Shown here in pieces: positions 20,491 through 28,097 of a stretch of 64,000 bases of DNA. The notes beneath the pieces were generated by a model that had not been told where the DNA came from, did not search any database, and was given only the letters and a program-made list of their open reading frames with translations. The DNA lies in assembly GCF_004217565.1 (NCBI RefSeq), contig NZ_SHLA01000001.1, positions 124,001-188,000 of the forward strand, written 5' to 3'. Source of the stretch: Zhihengliuella halotolerans (lineage in GTDB: Bacteria; Actinomycetota; Actinomycetes; Actinomycetales; Micrococcaceae). Positions within the stretch are counted from its first letter, which is position 1. Each line of letters opens with the position of its first letter. The translations under genes and the position numbers were made by a program.

Positions 20491-21525
20491 TCAGTCGGCC
20501 ATCATGTCGTGTACAAGCGGGGCGACCCGGTCGCCGAGCAGCTCGATGCTGTGCACGATCCGGTCGTGAGCGAGCGTGCCGTTGCTCGTTTTCACGTCGA
20601 GTCGCTCGAGGCCCAGGTTCGTCGCGATGTGCGCGATCTTCCTCGCCACGGTTTCCGGCGCGCCGACGAGCAGGTTGCCTCCCGGCCCGATCGCCGCCTC
20701 GAACTGCCCGCGGCCGTAACCGCGCCATCCGCGCTCGCGGCCCATCTTCGTCATCTGCGCGAAGTAGTGCGGCCAGAGCTGCTCGGCGGCTTCCTCATCG
20801 GTGTCGGCGACGAAGCCGTGCAGGTGCGCGGCAACCGGCCGCGGGTCGTGCCCGAACGCCGTCAGCTCCCTGCGGTAGAGGTCGGCGAGCGGGGCGAAGG
20901 CCAGCGGGTCACCGCCGATGATCGCGAGCATCAACGGCAGGCCGTGCCGCGCGGCGCGGACGACTGACTCCGGGCTTCCCCCGACGCCGACCCAGGCACG
21001 CATTCCCTCCGCCGTCTTCGGGTAGACGTCCTGTGCGCTCAGCCGTGAGCGCGTGGTGCCGGCCCACGTCGTCGGCTCCTCCCTCAGGAGCTTCGCCATG
21101 AGCGCGAGCTTCTCCTCGAAGAGGATCTCGTAGTCACCCAGGTCGTGGCCGAACAGGGGGAACGACTCGACGAACGAGCCGCGCCCCAGAACCATCTCGG
21201 CGCGACCGCCCGAGATCCCGTCGAGCGTCGCGAACCGCTGGAACACGCGCACCGGATCGTCCGAACTGAGCACCGTGACGGCGGAGCCCAGACGGATCTG
21301 GTCGGTGCGCGCGGCGATCGCGGACAGCACGACCTCGGGCGCGGAGACCGCGTAGTCGGCGCGGTGGTGCTCACCCACGCCGAAGAAGTCGAGGCCCGAC
21401 TGGTCGGCGACCACGCCCTCCTCGACGACGTCGCGCAGCACTCGCGCGTGCGCCGCGCCCAAGGTCTCGTCCACTACGTTGACGTCGCCGAAGGTCTCGG
21501 CGCCCAGTTCCAGTTTCTTGTCCAT
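20491..21525 (-). CDS. LLM class flavin-dependent oxidoreductase
   Basis: This 344-residue protein is a luciferase-like monooxygenase family member. It probably uses reduced FMN or F420 to oxidise an unknown substrate in the cytoplasm. Family marks include the early GVGEHHR motif, the IRLGSAVTVLSSDDPVRVFQ strand-helix region, LGRGSF, and GVGGSPES in the C-terminal half. The start has a clear GGAGGG Shine-Dalgarno. The region upstream is unusually AT-rich (about 21536-21565) with an ATGTGTTTGCAT element, a probable promoter/operator. It ends facing the tRNA-Val terminator. The real substrate is not predictable. Confidence 0.88.
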   Translation of the reverse strand: MDKKLELGAETFGDVNVVDETLGAAHARVLRDVVEEGVVADQSGLDFFGVGEHHRADYAVSAPEVVLSAIAARTDQIRLGSAVTVLSSDDPVRVFQRFATLDGISGGRAEMVLGRGSFVESFPLFGHDLGDYEILFEEKLALMAKLLREEPTTWAGTTRSRLSAQDVYPKTAEGMRAWVGVGGSPESVVRAARHGLPLMLAIIGGDPLAFAPLADLYRRELTAFGHDPRPVAAHLHGFVADTDEEAAEQLWPHYFAQMTKMGRERGWRGYGRGQFEAAIGPGGNLLVGAPETVARKIAHIATNLGLERLDVKTSNGTLAHDRIVHSIELLGDRVAPLVHDMMAD

Positions 21526-21654
21526 GCAGCCCTCCAATAAATATGTGTTTGCATCTAATAACGGTGTGGTGAAGGTATCTATTCCCGCCGTGTCCGCGGG
21601 CCCGTCCGCGGTTGTACAGTGGGGAATCGAAGCGAGAAACGGGGAGGTGACCAG

Positions 21655-23535
21655 GTGAGTCGGACGCAGCCATTCGAGCCCGAACCGTCGGGCGACGAGG
21701 CGTCGAGCGGTGAGTCCGCGGCGGCGTACGACGTCCGCCCGGGCACGGACGCCTATCCGGTCGCCGAGGCCCTGCCCCGGGTCACGACCGCTCAGATCGA
21801 CAACCCGTTCGCGCCGCCAACCAACGCGACCCCCGTGCACACCGGCCCGGCCCGGCCCGGCGTCGACCCCTACACGCGGCCCATCGACGCGGTGCGCGAC
21901 GACGGCGCCGCCCCGTCGTCGTCCGCGGGAACCGGCCCGACGGCGGAGCGCCCCACCGGGACCAACGCGTCCGCGGCGCGGACGGCACCGCCGAACCGAC
22001 CCAAACGTCGCATCCGCCGCGGCCCGCCCACCGCCCCGACGACCCCCATCGGTTCCCCTCTGGGCCCGACGACGTCGACCGGGCCGGCTATCCGGCTGCC
22101 GTTCGGGCGTCCGGACCGGCGGGCGACGTGGGGCCCGAAGCCTGGGGCCAGGCGAGTCTTCTCGAAGATCCTGGAGTCGGAGCACCCGCCGACCCAGGCG
22201 TTCTCCATCGTCGACCGACTCGTCGGCAGCCCGTACGCGAATCCGATGGTCCAGATCGGCATGGCGGGCGCGGACACTAGGGAGACCCTCGAATTCACGC
22301 TGGACCTCGCCGAGACGATGTTCCGATTCGGCGCCGGCGCCCTCGAGGCCGAGACGAGCATCATCGCGGTCACGGCCTCGTTCGGACTGCGCAACGTCGA
22401 CGTGGACATCACCAACCAGTCGATCCACATCAACTACTCCGGCGACGACCAGCACCCGGTCAGCCTGCTCCGCGTTGTCCGCTCGTGGACGAGCAACTAC
22501 GCGGGGCTGGCGCTCGTGCACCAGCTCGTGGCCGACATCGTCGCCGGCGACGTCACACGGCGCGAGGCGATCGATCAGCTCGGCGTCATCACGTCGAAGC
22601 CGAAGCCGTTCCCGCGCTGGCTGGCGGACGTCGCCGGCGGCATCTTCAGCGGCTCGTTCGTGCTCTTCATCGGCGGCAGCTGGCTCGGCGCGCTGATCGC
22701 CCTGCTCTCGTTCACGGGAGTCTGGCAGGTCCTGAAGATTTCGGGGAAGTGGCGCATACCGGAGTTCTTCTCCGTCGGGCTGGCCTCGCTCTTCATCACC
22801 GCGTCGGCGCTGCTGCTGTGGCGGCTCAGCGTGCCTATTTCGCCGGCGGTCGTGGTCGCCGGCGGGATCATGCTGCTGCTGCCGAGCACCCGGCTGGTCT
22901 CGAGCGTCCAGGATGCCATCAACGGCTTCCCGGTGACCGCCGCCGGCCGGCTCTTCTCCGCGCTCCTGGTCTTCGGCGGGATCTTCGCCGGCATCATCAC
23001 CGGCCTGGTCGTCGGTGACCTGTTCGGCGTCGAGAGCATCGACATCACCGAGATCCCCACAGTCACCTACCCGACGTGGCTCATGGCCGTCTTCGTCGGC
23101 GTCGCGGTCTTCAGCGCCTCGATCTTCGAGCAGAGCGCCCCCCGGCTGCTGCTGCCGACGGCCGGCGTCGCCCTGCTCGGGTACGGCGCGCTGCTGGCGG
23201 TCCTCGGCATCGGGGTGGGGGAGCGGCTGGCACCGGCCGGCGCCGCCGTCGTCATCGGCGTCGCGGGCCGGTGGGTTGCCCTGCGCCTCGGCGCGCCGCA
23301 GCTGGTCGTGGCCGTCCCGGCGATGATGTTCCTGCTGCCCGGTCTGATGATCTTCCGTGCGATCTACGGCATCACCATGGAAACCGAAGACATCACCCTC
23401 GGCCTGAGCGAAATCTTCAACGCCTTCGGCATCATCCTGGCGATCGCCGGCGGCATCGTGCTCGGCGATACGATCGCCCGCCCTCTGACCAAGGGCTGGA
23501 ACACGCACGAGCGGCGCCGGATCCGCCGCCGCTGA
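21655..23535 (+). CDS. ThrE-family threonine/serine exporter-like membrane protein
   Basis: This 626-residue protein combines three parts. The first is a long Pro/Thr/Arg-rich, probably disordered N-terminus (about residues 1-170). The second is a soluble DUF1212-type domain (about 180-330, with FGLRNVDVDITNQSIHINYS). The third is about ten hydrophobic segments to the C-terminus. Known ThrE proteins export threonine and serine across the cytoplasmic membrane. The fused DUF1212 and DUF3815-like halves match that family, and the substrate is inferred. I chose the GTG at 21655 because GGGGAGGTGA is placed just upstream. An in-frame ATG at 21619 has no such site. It ends 5 bases before the convergent ung gene. 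The extended N-terminus is longer than I would expect for the family. Confidence 0.85.
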   Translation: MSRTQPFEPEPSGDEASSGESAAAYDVRPGTDAYPVAEALPRVTTAQIDNPFAPPTNATPVHTGPARPGVDPYTRPIDAVRDDGAAPSSSAGTGPTAERPTGTNASAARTAPPNRPKRRIRRGPPTAPTTPIGSPLGPTTSTGPAIRLPFGRPDRRATWGPKPGARRVFSKILESEHPPTQAFSIVDRLVGSPYANPMVQIGMAGADTRETLEFTLDLAETMFRFGAGALEAETSIIAVTASFGLRNVDVDITNQSIHINYSGDDQHPVSLLRVVRSWTSNYAGLALVHQLVADIVAGDVTRREAIDQLGVITSKPKPFPRWLADVAGGIFSGSFVLFIGGSWLGALIALLSFTGVWQVLKISGKWRIPEFFSVGLASLFITASALLLWRLSVPISPAVVVAGGIMLLLPSTRLVSSVQDAINGFPVTAAGRLFSALLVFGGIFAGIITGLVVGDLFGVESIDITEIPTVTYPTWLMAVFVGVAVFSASIFEQSAPRLLLPTAGVALLGYGALLAVLGIGVGERLAPAGAAVVIGVAGRWVALRLGAPQLVVAVPAMMFLLPGLMIFRAIYGITMETEDITLGLSEIFNAFGIILAIAGGIVLGDTIARPLTKGWNTHERRRIRRR

Positions 23536-23540
23536 CCCGG

Positions 23541-24257
23541 TCAGAAGAGCACGTCGCCTGCGGGGTCGGCCGGCGGCAGCGACCAGTCGACGGGGTCGGC
23601 GCCGTGGCTGCGCAGGAAGTCGTTGGCGCGGCTGAACGGCCGCGACCCGAAGAACCCGCGCCGCGCGGACAGGGGAGACGGGTGCGCGGAGGTGATCACC
23701 GCCGTCGTGCCGCGTTCTTCGCCGGCGGCGAGCAGTGGGCGCGCCTGCTGCGCGTCCTTGCCCCAGAGGATCGCGACGAGCGGGGTGCCGGCCTGTGCGC
23801 TGTGCCCGGCGACCGCGCGGATCGCCGCCTCGGTGATGCGCTCCCAGCCGAGCCCGCGGTGCGAGCCCGCCTCGCCGGCGGTGACGGTGAGCACGCGGTT
23901 GAGCAGCAGTACGCCCCGGCTCGACCACGCGGAGAGGTCGCCGTGGGACGGCGGGGCGAGTCCGACGTCGTCGCGCAGCTCGGTGTAGATGTTGCCCAAC
24001 GAGCGGGGCAGCGGACGCACGTGGGCCTCGACGGCGAAGGCGAGCCCGATCGCGTGGCCGGGGGTCGGGTACGGGTCCTGGCCCAGGACGACGACGCGGG
24101 TCGCGGCCAGCGGCTGCGCGAACGCGCGCAGGACGTCGTTCGCTGCCGGCAGGACGGCCTCGCCGCCGGCGCGGCGCGCCTCGACGCGTTCCTGCACGGC
24201 CGCCAGCTCGTCGGCGACGGGCGCGAGCGCCTGTTCCCAATCCTCTGCCATCCGCAT
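23541..24257 (-). CDS. ung: Uracil-DNA glycosylase, family 1
   Basis: Ung removes uracil from DNA to start base excision repair. The 238-residue product has the water-activating motif GQDPYP near residue 60 and the C-terminal HPSPLSARRGFFGSRPFS loop with the DNA-intercalating Leu and catalytic His. Three ATGs are possible at 24266, 24257 and 24251, and none has a Shine-Dalgarno. I chose 24257 because a -10 box CATAAT ends 7 bases before it, as in leaderless mRNAs. The ATG at 24266 overlaps that box. It is convergent with the ThrE-like gene. Confidence 0.94.
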   Translation of the reverse strand: MRMAEDWEQALAPVADELAAVQERVEARRAGGEAVLPAANDVLRAFAQPLAATRVVVLGQDPYPTPGHAIGLAFAVEAHVRPLPRSLGNIYTELRDDVGLAPPSHGDLSAWSSRGVLLLNRVLTVTAGEAGSHRGLGWERITEAAIRAVAGHSAQAGTPLVAILWGKDAQQARPLLAAGEERGTTAVITSAHPSPLSARRGFFGSRPFSRANDFLRSHGADPVDWSLPPADPAGDVLF

Positions 24258-24264
24258 GACAACC

Positions 24265-24270
24265 ATTATG
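24265..24270 (-). promoter_or_regulatory. Leaderless-type -10 box of ung
   Basis: CATAAT on the minus strand is followed by 7 bases and then the ATG at 24257. It fixes the likely start of the gene. Confidence 0.55.
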
Positions 24271-24350
24271 ACTCGGCGGGCGGCGCGACCGGGCGTACCG
24301 TTCGCGGGCGACTAAACTGAGGGATTCCGTGTCGGTCCGCGAGGGGGAGC

Positions 24351-24626
24351 ATGTCCAGAGCTGAGCTCAGCGAGCTCGAGAAGCGCATGCTGGCGCTCGA
24401 GAAGCTGCACTTCAAGTACGCCGGGGCCAAGGAGCAGGAGATCCGAGCCCGCTTCGACGTCAGCCCCACGCACTACTACCAGCAACTCAATGTGCTCATC
24501 GACACCGACGGGGCGCTGGCCTACGACCCGATGCTGGTCACTCGGTTGCGTAGACTACGTTCGACGCGTCGACGCGTCGACGCGTCGCCGCCCGGCGGAC
24601 GACCGCCGCCGGTAGAGTCGACGTGA
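24351..24626 (+). CDS. DUF3263 family small protein
   Basis: This 91-residue protein belongs to an actinobacterial family of unknown function. The conserved part is residues 1-72 (ELEKRMLALEKLHFKYAGAK and DVSPTHYYQQLN), which looks like a small helical, possibly DNA-binding, fold. The start has GAGGGGGA upstream, and a -10 candidate TAAACT lies at 24312-24317. The C-terminal tail is basic and is encoded by a 27-bp tandem repeat of TCGACGCG. The repeat unit is 8 bases, so a copy-number change would alter the reading frame of the tail. Its stop overlaps a tiny ORF (GTGA) that leads into the LytR_C gene. Confidence 0.8.
   Translation: MSRAELSELEKRMLALEKLHFKYAGAKEQEIRARFDVSPTHYYQQLNVLIDTDGALAYDPMLVTRLRRLRSTRRRVDASPPGGRPPPVEST
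24561..24587 (+). repeat. Octamer tandem repeat TCGACGCG x3.4
   Basis: Three full copies and a partial fourth copy of TCGACGCG lie head to tail inside the 3' end of the DUF3263 gene. Each unit is nearly self-complementary (CGACGCGTCG). Slippage by one unit would shift the downstream frame. Confidence 0.9.
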
Positions 24627-24706
24627 CCAGCAACGACACCCGCACCACCGATTCCGACGCCGCCTCGCGTAGCGCAGACGCTTCATCGAAGGAAGGTCAT
24701 GAGTAA
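24623..24706 (+). CDS. Possible small coupled ORF (27 codons) between DUF3263 and LytR_C genes
   Basis: A GTG-started frame overlaps the DUF3263 stop codon (GTGA). It runs 27 sense codons, ends at TAA and overlaps the first eight bases of the next gene. The product would be hydrophilic and rich in Ser, Thr and Asp (for example SNDTRTTDSDAASRSADASS). No strong ribosome-binding site precedes it. It could be a translational coupling device rather than a functional peptide, or chance. Confidence 0.3.
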   Translation: MTSNDTRTTDSDAASRSADASSKEGHE

Positions 24707-25400
24707 GTATCCGAGCGACGAGTTCGATCGTGTCCCCGAGTACACCGACCGCCAGGGTGTCCACCGGCTCGCGGCCGGCATGGCCCCGGCGCGCCGCGGC
24801 GGACTGTGGCCGGTCCTGATCTTCGGCGTCGCCGCGATCCTCATCGGCCTCGTCGCCTTCTTCCTCCTGCGTCCCACCTTCGGCGGCGACCAGCAGGCGG
24901 CGCCGAGCCCGCCGCCGTCGGCCTCTGTGAGTGCCCCCGCTTCCGACTCGGCCTCCGAGGATCCGGACGACGAATCCGACGAGGCCTCCAGCAGTCCCGA
25001 AGAAACCGCGGCGCCCGGCTCCGGCGAGCCGGACACCGCCGACGAGTCGGAGGCCGCCGACCTCGTGGAGGAGACACCCGAGGCGGATGCGAGCGAGGAC
25101 GCCGCCGCCGACGAGTCCGACGGGGTGCTCGACCGGAACCTGCCCGTTGGCGTGTACAACGGCTCCGGCATCGGCGGCTTGGCGGGCACGAACACGGCGC
25201 AGCTGCGTTCGGCCGGGTATTCCCAGGTCGTCTCGGGCAACTGGACCCGCCAGGTGGAGCCGAGCGTGGTGTACTACAAGAACGACTGGGCAGCGACGAC
25301 GGCCCGCGATGTCGCCGATCAGCTGGGCATCGGGACGATCTACCAGACGGAGAACGTCCCCGTCGAGATCTCGGTGGTGCTCGGCAGCGCCGGGCGCTAA
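24699..25400 (+). CDS. LytR C-terminal (LytR_C) domain membrane protein
   Basis: This 233-residue protein has a cytoplasmic N-terminus, one transmembrane helix (about residues 35-55), a long acidic Ser/Pro/Glu-rich linker (about 60-145) and a compact C-terminal LytR_C domain (LPVGVYNGSGIGGLAGTNTA onward). LytR_C domains occur in cell-envelope proteins, often with LytR-CpsA-Psr ligases, although no ligase domain is present here. The exact role is unknown. GAAGGAAGG precedes the ATG. The DUF3263 gene upstream is likely co-transcribed. Confidence 0.85.
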   Translation: MSKYPSDEFDRVPEYTDRQGVHRLAAGMAPARRGGLWPVLIFGVAAILIGLVAFFLLRPTFGGDQQAAPSPPPSASVSAPASDSASEDPDDESDEASSSPEETAAPGSGEPDTADESEAADLVEETPEADASEDAAADESDGVLDRNLPVGVYNGSGIGGLAGTNTAQLRSAGYSQVVSGNWTRQVEPSVVYYKNDWAATTARDVADQLGIGTIYQTENVPVEISVVLGSAGR

Positions 25401-25454
25401 CGGCGCACTGCCAGGCCAAGGAGCGGCCCGACGGGCCGCCCCGCGGTGGCGCTG

Positions 25455-25466
25455 TACAACGTTGTA
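25455..25466. promoter_or_regulatory. LacI-type operator at the second LacI gene (TACAACGTTGTA)
   Basis: A perfect 12-bp palindrome overlaps the candidate -10 box TATAGT (25465-25470) upstream of the regulator gene at 25500. It shares its core with the operators of the downstream importer, so the regulator probably represses itself. Confidence 0.75.
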
Positions 25467-25499
25467 TAGTGCTAGCACCTGCAACTGATCGGAGGGGCC

Positions 25500-26513
25500 A
25501 TGGCTGCCACCCTGCACGACGTCGCCCGGATGGCCCAGGTGTCGATCAAGACCGTGTCGAACGTCATCAACGAGCGGCCGAACGTCGGCAGCGCCACGCG
25601 CGCCAAGGTCGAGGCCGCCATCGCTGAACTCGGCTACACACCCAACCTCACGGCCCGCGGCCTGCGCTCTGGCCGCAAGGGGGCGATCACGCTGGCCGTG
25701 CCCGATCTCGCGCTGAGCTACTTCGCCGAGCTCGCGGCCGAGGTGATCGCCGCTGCGGAAGCGGCCGGCGTCGTCGTACTGGTCGAGCAGACCGGCGGCG
25801 ACCGCGAGCGCGAGCTGGCCCTGCTGAAGAGTCCGCGGCTGAACATGACCGACGGGCTGATCTTCTCGCCGCTCGGCATGGGGCAGGAGGACGTCGGCGC
25901 GCTCGAGGTCTCCTACCCACTCGTCATCCTGGGTGAGCGCATCTTCGAGGGGCCCGCAGATCACGTGACGATGCAGAACGTCGCCGCGGCGCGGGCGGCC
26001 ACCGAGTACCTCCTCGATTCCGGGCGGCGCCGGATCGCCGTCGTCGGAGCGCACGAGGGTGAGGTCGTCGGCTCCGCCGGGCTCCGGCTGAGTGGCTACC
26101 GTGAGGCGCTCGCGGCCGCCGGCATCGAGTACGAACCGAACCTGATCGCCCATTCGGGGCTGTGGCACCGCGCCAACGGCGCCACCTGCATGCGCGAGCT
26201 GCTCGCGCGGGGTGTCGATTTCGACGCGGTCTTCGGGCTGAACGACACGCTCGCCCTGGGCGCGATGCGCGTGCTCCAGGAGGCGGGGATCTCCGTGCCC
26301 GCCGACGTCGCCGTTATGGGATTCGACGACCTCGAGGAGACGCCGTACTCGATCCCCTCGCTGACCACGGTTGATCCCGGCCGTGGCTGGATCGCCCGGA
26401 CTGCGGTCAAGACGCTGTTGCAGCGCATCAACGATGCGGGCAGCGGCGGACCCGCCGAGACGCGGCTGGCCGAGTTCGAGATCCGGCGCCGAGAGTCTAC
26501 TGCCGCCGCGTGA
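25500..26513 (+). CDS. LacI-family regulator of the arabinoside uptake locus
   Basis: This 337-residue repressor begins with the helix-turn-helix LHDVARMAQVSIKTVSNVI (residues 5-23), has a hinge helix near LTARGLRSGR, and a sugar-binding core ending near residue 330. The start has CGGAGGGG. Its recognition helix (SIKTVSNV) is identical to that of the LacI protein at 60643, and whole-length similarity between the two is obvious by eye. Palindromes with core ACAACGTTGT occur at its own promoter and at the promoter of the next operon. It is therefore the likely repressor of the importer and arabinofuranosidase genes. The inducer, perhaps arabinose or an arabino-oligosaccharide, is inferred only from the neighbours. 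Confidence 0.9.
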   Translation: MAATLHDVARMAQVSIKTVSNVINERPNVGSATRAKVEAAIAELGYTPNLTARGLRSGRKGAITLAVPDLALSYFAELAAEVIAAAEAAGVVVLVEQTGGDRERELALLKSPRLNMTDGLIFSPLGMGQEDVGALEVSYPLVILGERIFEGPADHVTMQNVAAARAATEYLLDSGRRRIAVVGAHEGEVVGSAGLRLSGYREALAAAGIEYEPNLIAHSGLWHRANGATCMRELLARGVDFDAVFGLNDTLALGAMRVLQEAGISVPADVAVMGFDDLEETPYSIPSLTTVDPGRGWIARTAVKTLLQRINDAGSGGPAETRLAEFEIRRRESTAAA

Positions 26514-26531
26514 AGCGGGTCACGAAGACTA

Positions 26532-26561
26532 CTTGACATAGATCACACCCGCCCTCATGAT
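26532..26561 (+). promoter_or_regulatory. Promoter with CRP-like site, arabinoside importer operon
   Basis: TTGACA (26533-26538) and CATGAT (26556-26561) are spaced 17 bases. A CRP/GlxR-like 16-mer, CTTGA-CATAGA-TCACA, covers the -35 box (26532-26547). The right half is perfect and the left half matches 3 of 5 positions. The same arrangement recurs at 61696-61725. Confidence 0.6.
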
Positions 26562-26566
26562 TGGTG

Positions 26567-26594
26567 GTACAACGTTTACAGTACAACGTTGTAC
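26567..26594. promoter_or_regulatory. Tandem LacI operators of the arabinoside importer operon
   Basis: GTACAACGTTTAC (26567-26579) and the perfect 14-bp palindrome GTACAACGTTGTAC (26581-26594) lie side by side immediately downstream of the -10 box. They match the operator at 25455 and would block transcription start when bound by the LacI protein encoded next door. Confidence 0.8.
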
Positions 26595-26684
26595 TTGATG
26601 GCAGGCAGTACGGATCCGCGGGAGGCCGCGAGGGATGCGGCCGTCGGGAACAACGCTGATTCCACCTTGAGAGGAAGTAGAACC

Positions 26685-28019
26685 ATGAAGTCCAAGACTT
26701 CGAGGGTTTTCGCCGCGACGCCGATCGCTGCTCTGTCGATCGCCGGCCTGGCGGCCTGCGGCGGCGAGACGGCGGCGAACTGCACCAACGAGATCCTGAA
26801 GGACGACGCGACTCAGGTCTCCGTCTGGGCCTGGTATCCCGCGTTTGAGCAGGTCGTCGACCACTTCAACGAAACGCACGACGACGTGCAGGTCTGCTGG
26901 ACCAACGCCGGACAGGGCAACGATCAGTACACCAAGTTCTCGACGGCCATCGAGGCCGGCTCCGGCGCCCCGGACGTCATCATGCTCGAGGCCGAGGTGC
27001 TCTCCAGCTTCTCGATCCGCGACGCGCTGACGGATCTCTCCGAATACGGCGTCGCCGACATCGCCGGCAACTACACCGAGGGTGCCTGGAGCGACGTGTC
27101 CAGCGGCAACGCGGTCTACGCGGTCCCCGTCGACGGAGGCCCGATGGGCATGCTCTACCGCCAGGACATCCTGGACGAGTACGACATCGCCCCGCCGAAG
27201 ACGTGGGACGAATTCCAGGCGGCGGCCGAGAAGCTTCAGAGTGAGGACGCCCCGGGCGTGCTGGCCAACTTCCCGACCAACGGGCGCGCCTTCAATCAGG
27301 CCCTCTTCGCCCAGGCGGGCTCGACGCCGTGGGAGTACGACTCCGCGAACCCGCAGGAGATCGGCATCGAGGTGAACGACCAGGCCTCCAAGGACGTCCT
27401 GAGCTACTGGCAAGGTCTCGTCGAGGACGATCTCGTCTCCACGGACGACGCGTTCACCGCGGACTACAACACCAAGCTCGTCGACGGCACCTACGCCATC
27501 TACCTGGCCGCCGCGTGGGGCCCGGGCTACCTGCAGGGCCTCTCCGATACCGATCCCGAGGCCGAATGGCGCGCGGCGCCCCTGCCGCAGTGGGACGAAG
27601 CGAACCCGGTCCAGGTCAACTGGGGCGGTTCGACCTTCGCCGTGACGGAGCAGGCCGACGACAAGGAGGCGGCCGCCATGGTCGCCAAGGAGATCTTCGG
27701 CACCGAGGAGGCCTGGAAGATCGGCATCGAGGAGGCGGCGCTCTTCCCGCTGTGGACGCCGATGCTCGAGTCGGACTACTTCCGCGACCTCGAGTACGAG
27801 TTCTTCGGCGGCCAGAAAATCAACGACGAGGTCTTCCTCGACTCCGCCCAGGGCTATGAGGGCTTCACCTTCAGCCCGTTCCAGAACTACGCCTACGACC
27901 AGCTCACCGAGCAGCTCTTCGCGATGACGGAAGGCGAGAAGGACGCGGACGCGGCCCTGGACGACCTCCAGACGAGCCTCGAGAAGTACGCCGCTGAACA
28001 GGGATTCACCCAGAAGTAG
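26685..28019 (+). CDS. Sugar ABC transporter substrate-binding lipoprotein (arabinoside locus)
   Basis: This 444-residue extracellular solute-binding protein (family 1) is anchored as a lipoprotein: signal peptide with lipobox LAAC, Cys25 as the modified residue. The mature fold shows the typical VSVWAWYPAFEQVVDHFNET start and many aromatic residues for carbohydrate stacking. The ATG at 26685 follows GAGGAAG. In-frame ATGs upstream lie in or near the operators. It opens an operon with two permeases and a GH51 arabinofuranosidase, so arabinose-containing oligosaccharides are the probable cargo. A GC-rich hairpin separates it from the permease genes and may set higher expression of this protein. 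Confidence 0.9.
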   Translation: MKSKTSRVFAATPIAALSIAGLAACGGETAANCTNEILKDDATQVSVWAWYPAFEQVVDHFNETHDDVQVCWTNAGQGNDQYTKFSTAIEAGSGAPDVIMLEAEVLSSFSIRDALTDLSEYGVADIAGNYTEGAWSDVSSGNAVYAVPVDGGPMGMLYRQDILDEYDIAPPKTWDEFQAAAEKLQSEDAPGVLANFPTNGRAFNQALFAQAGSTPWEYDSANPQEIGIEVNDQASKDVLSYWQGLVEDDLVSTDDAFTADYNTKLVDGTYAIYLAAAWGPGYLQGLSDTDPEAEWRAAPLPQWDEANPVQVNWGGSTFAVTEQADDKEAAAMVAKEIFGTEEAWKIGIEEAALFPLWTPMLESDYFRDLEYEFFGGQKINDEVFLDSAQGYEGFTFSPFQNYAYDQLTEQLFAMTEGEKDADAALDDLQTSLEKYAAEQGFTQK

Positions 28020-28027
28020 CAGGCTGC

Positions 28028-28053
28028 GGCGGGGGCCGGCTCCGGTCCCCGCC
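28028..28053 (+). other. Intercistronic hairpin after the binding-protein gene
   Basis: GGCGGGG pairs with CCCCGCC around an inner CC/GG extension in the 78-base gap between the binding-protein gene and the first permease. It lacks a T run. Such hairpins often protect the upstream mRNA or partly terminate transcription, which would favour the binding protein over the permeases. Confidence 0.5.
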
Positions 28054-28097
28054 CGCCCGGCCGCCACTGCTGTTCCCGTTCGACTAGGAGAATCACT

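Noticed and set aside
20491-24240. A 1249-codon open frame on the minus strand
   Set aside because: It runs through the LLM oxidoreductase in frame, then antisense to the ThrE-like gene and out of frame across ung. Only the first 344 residues resemble a protein, and they have their own start and ribosome-binding site at 21525.
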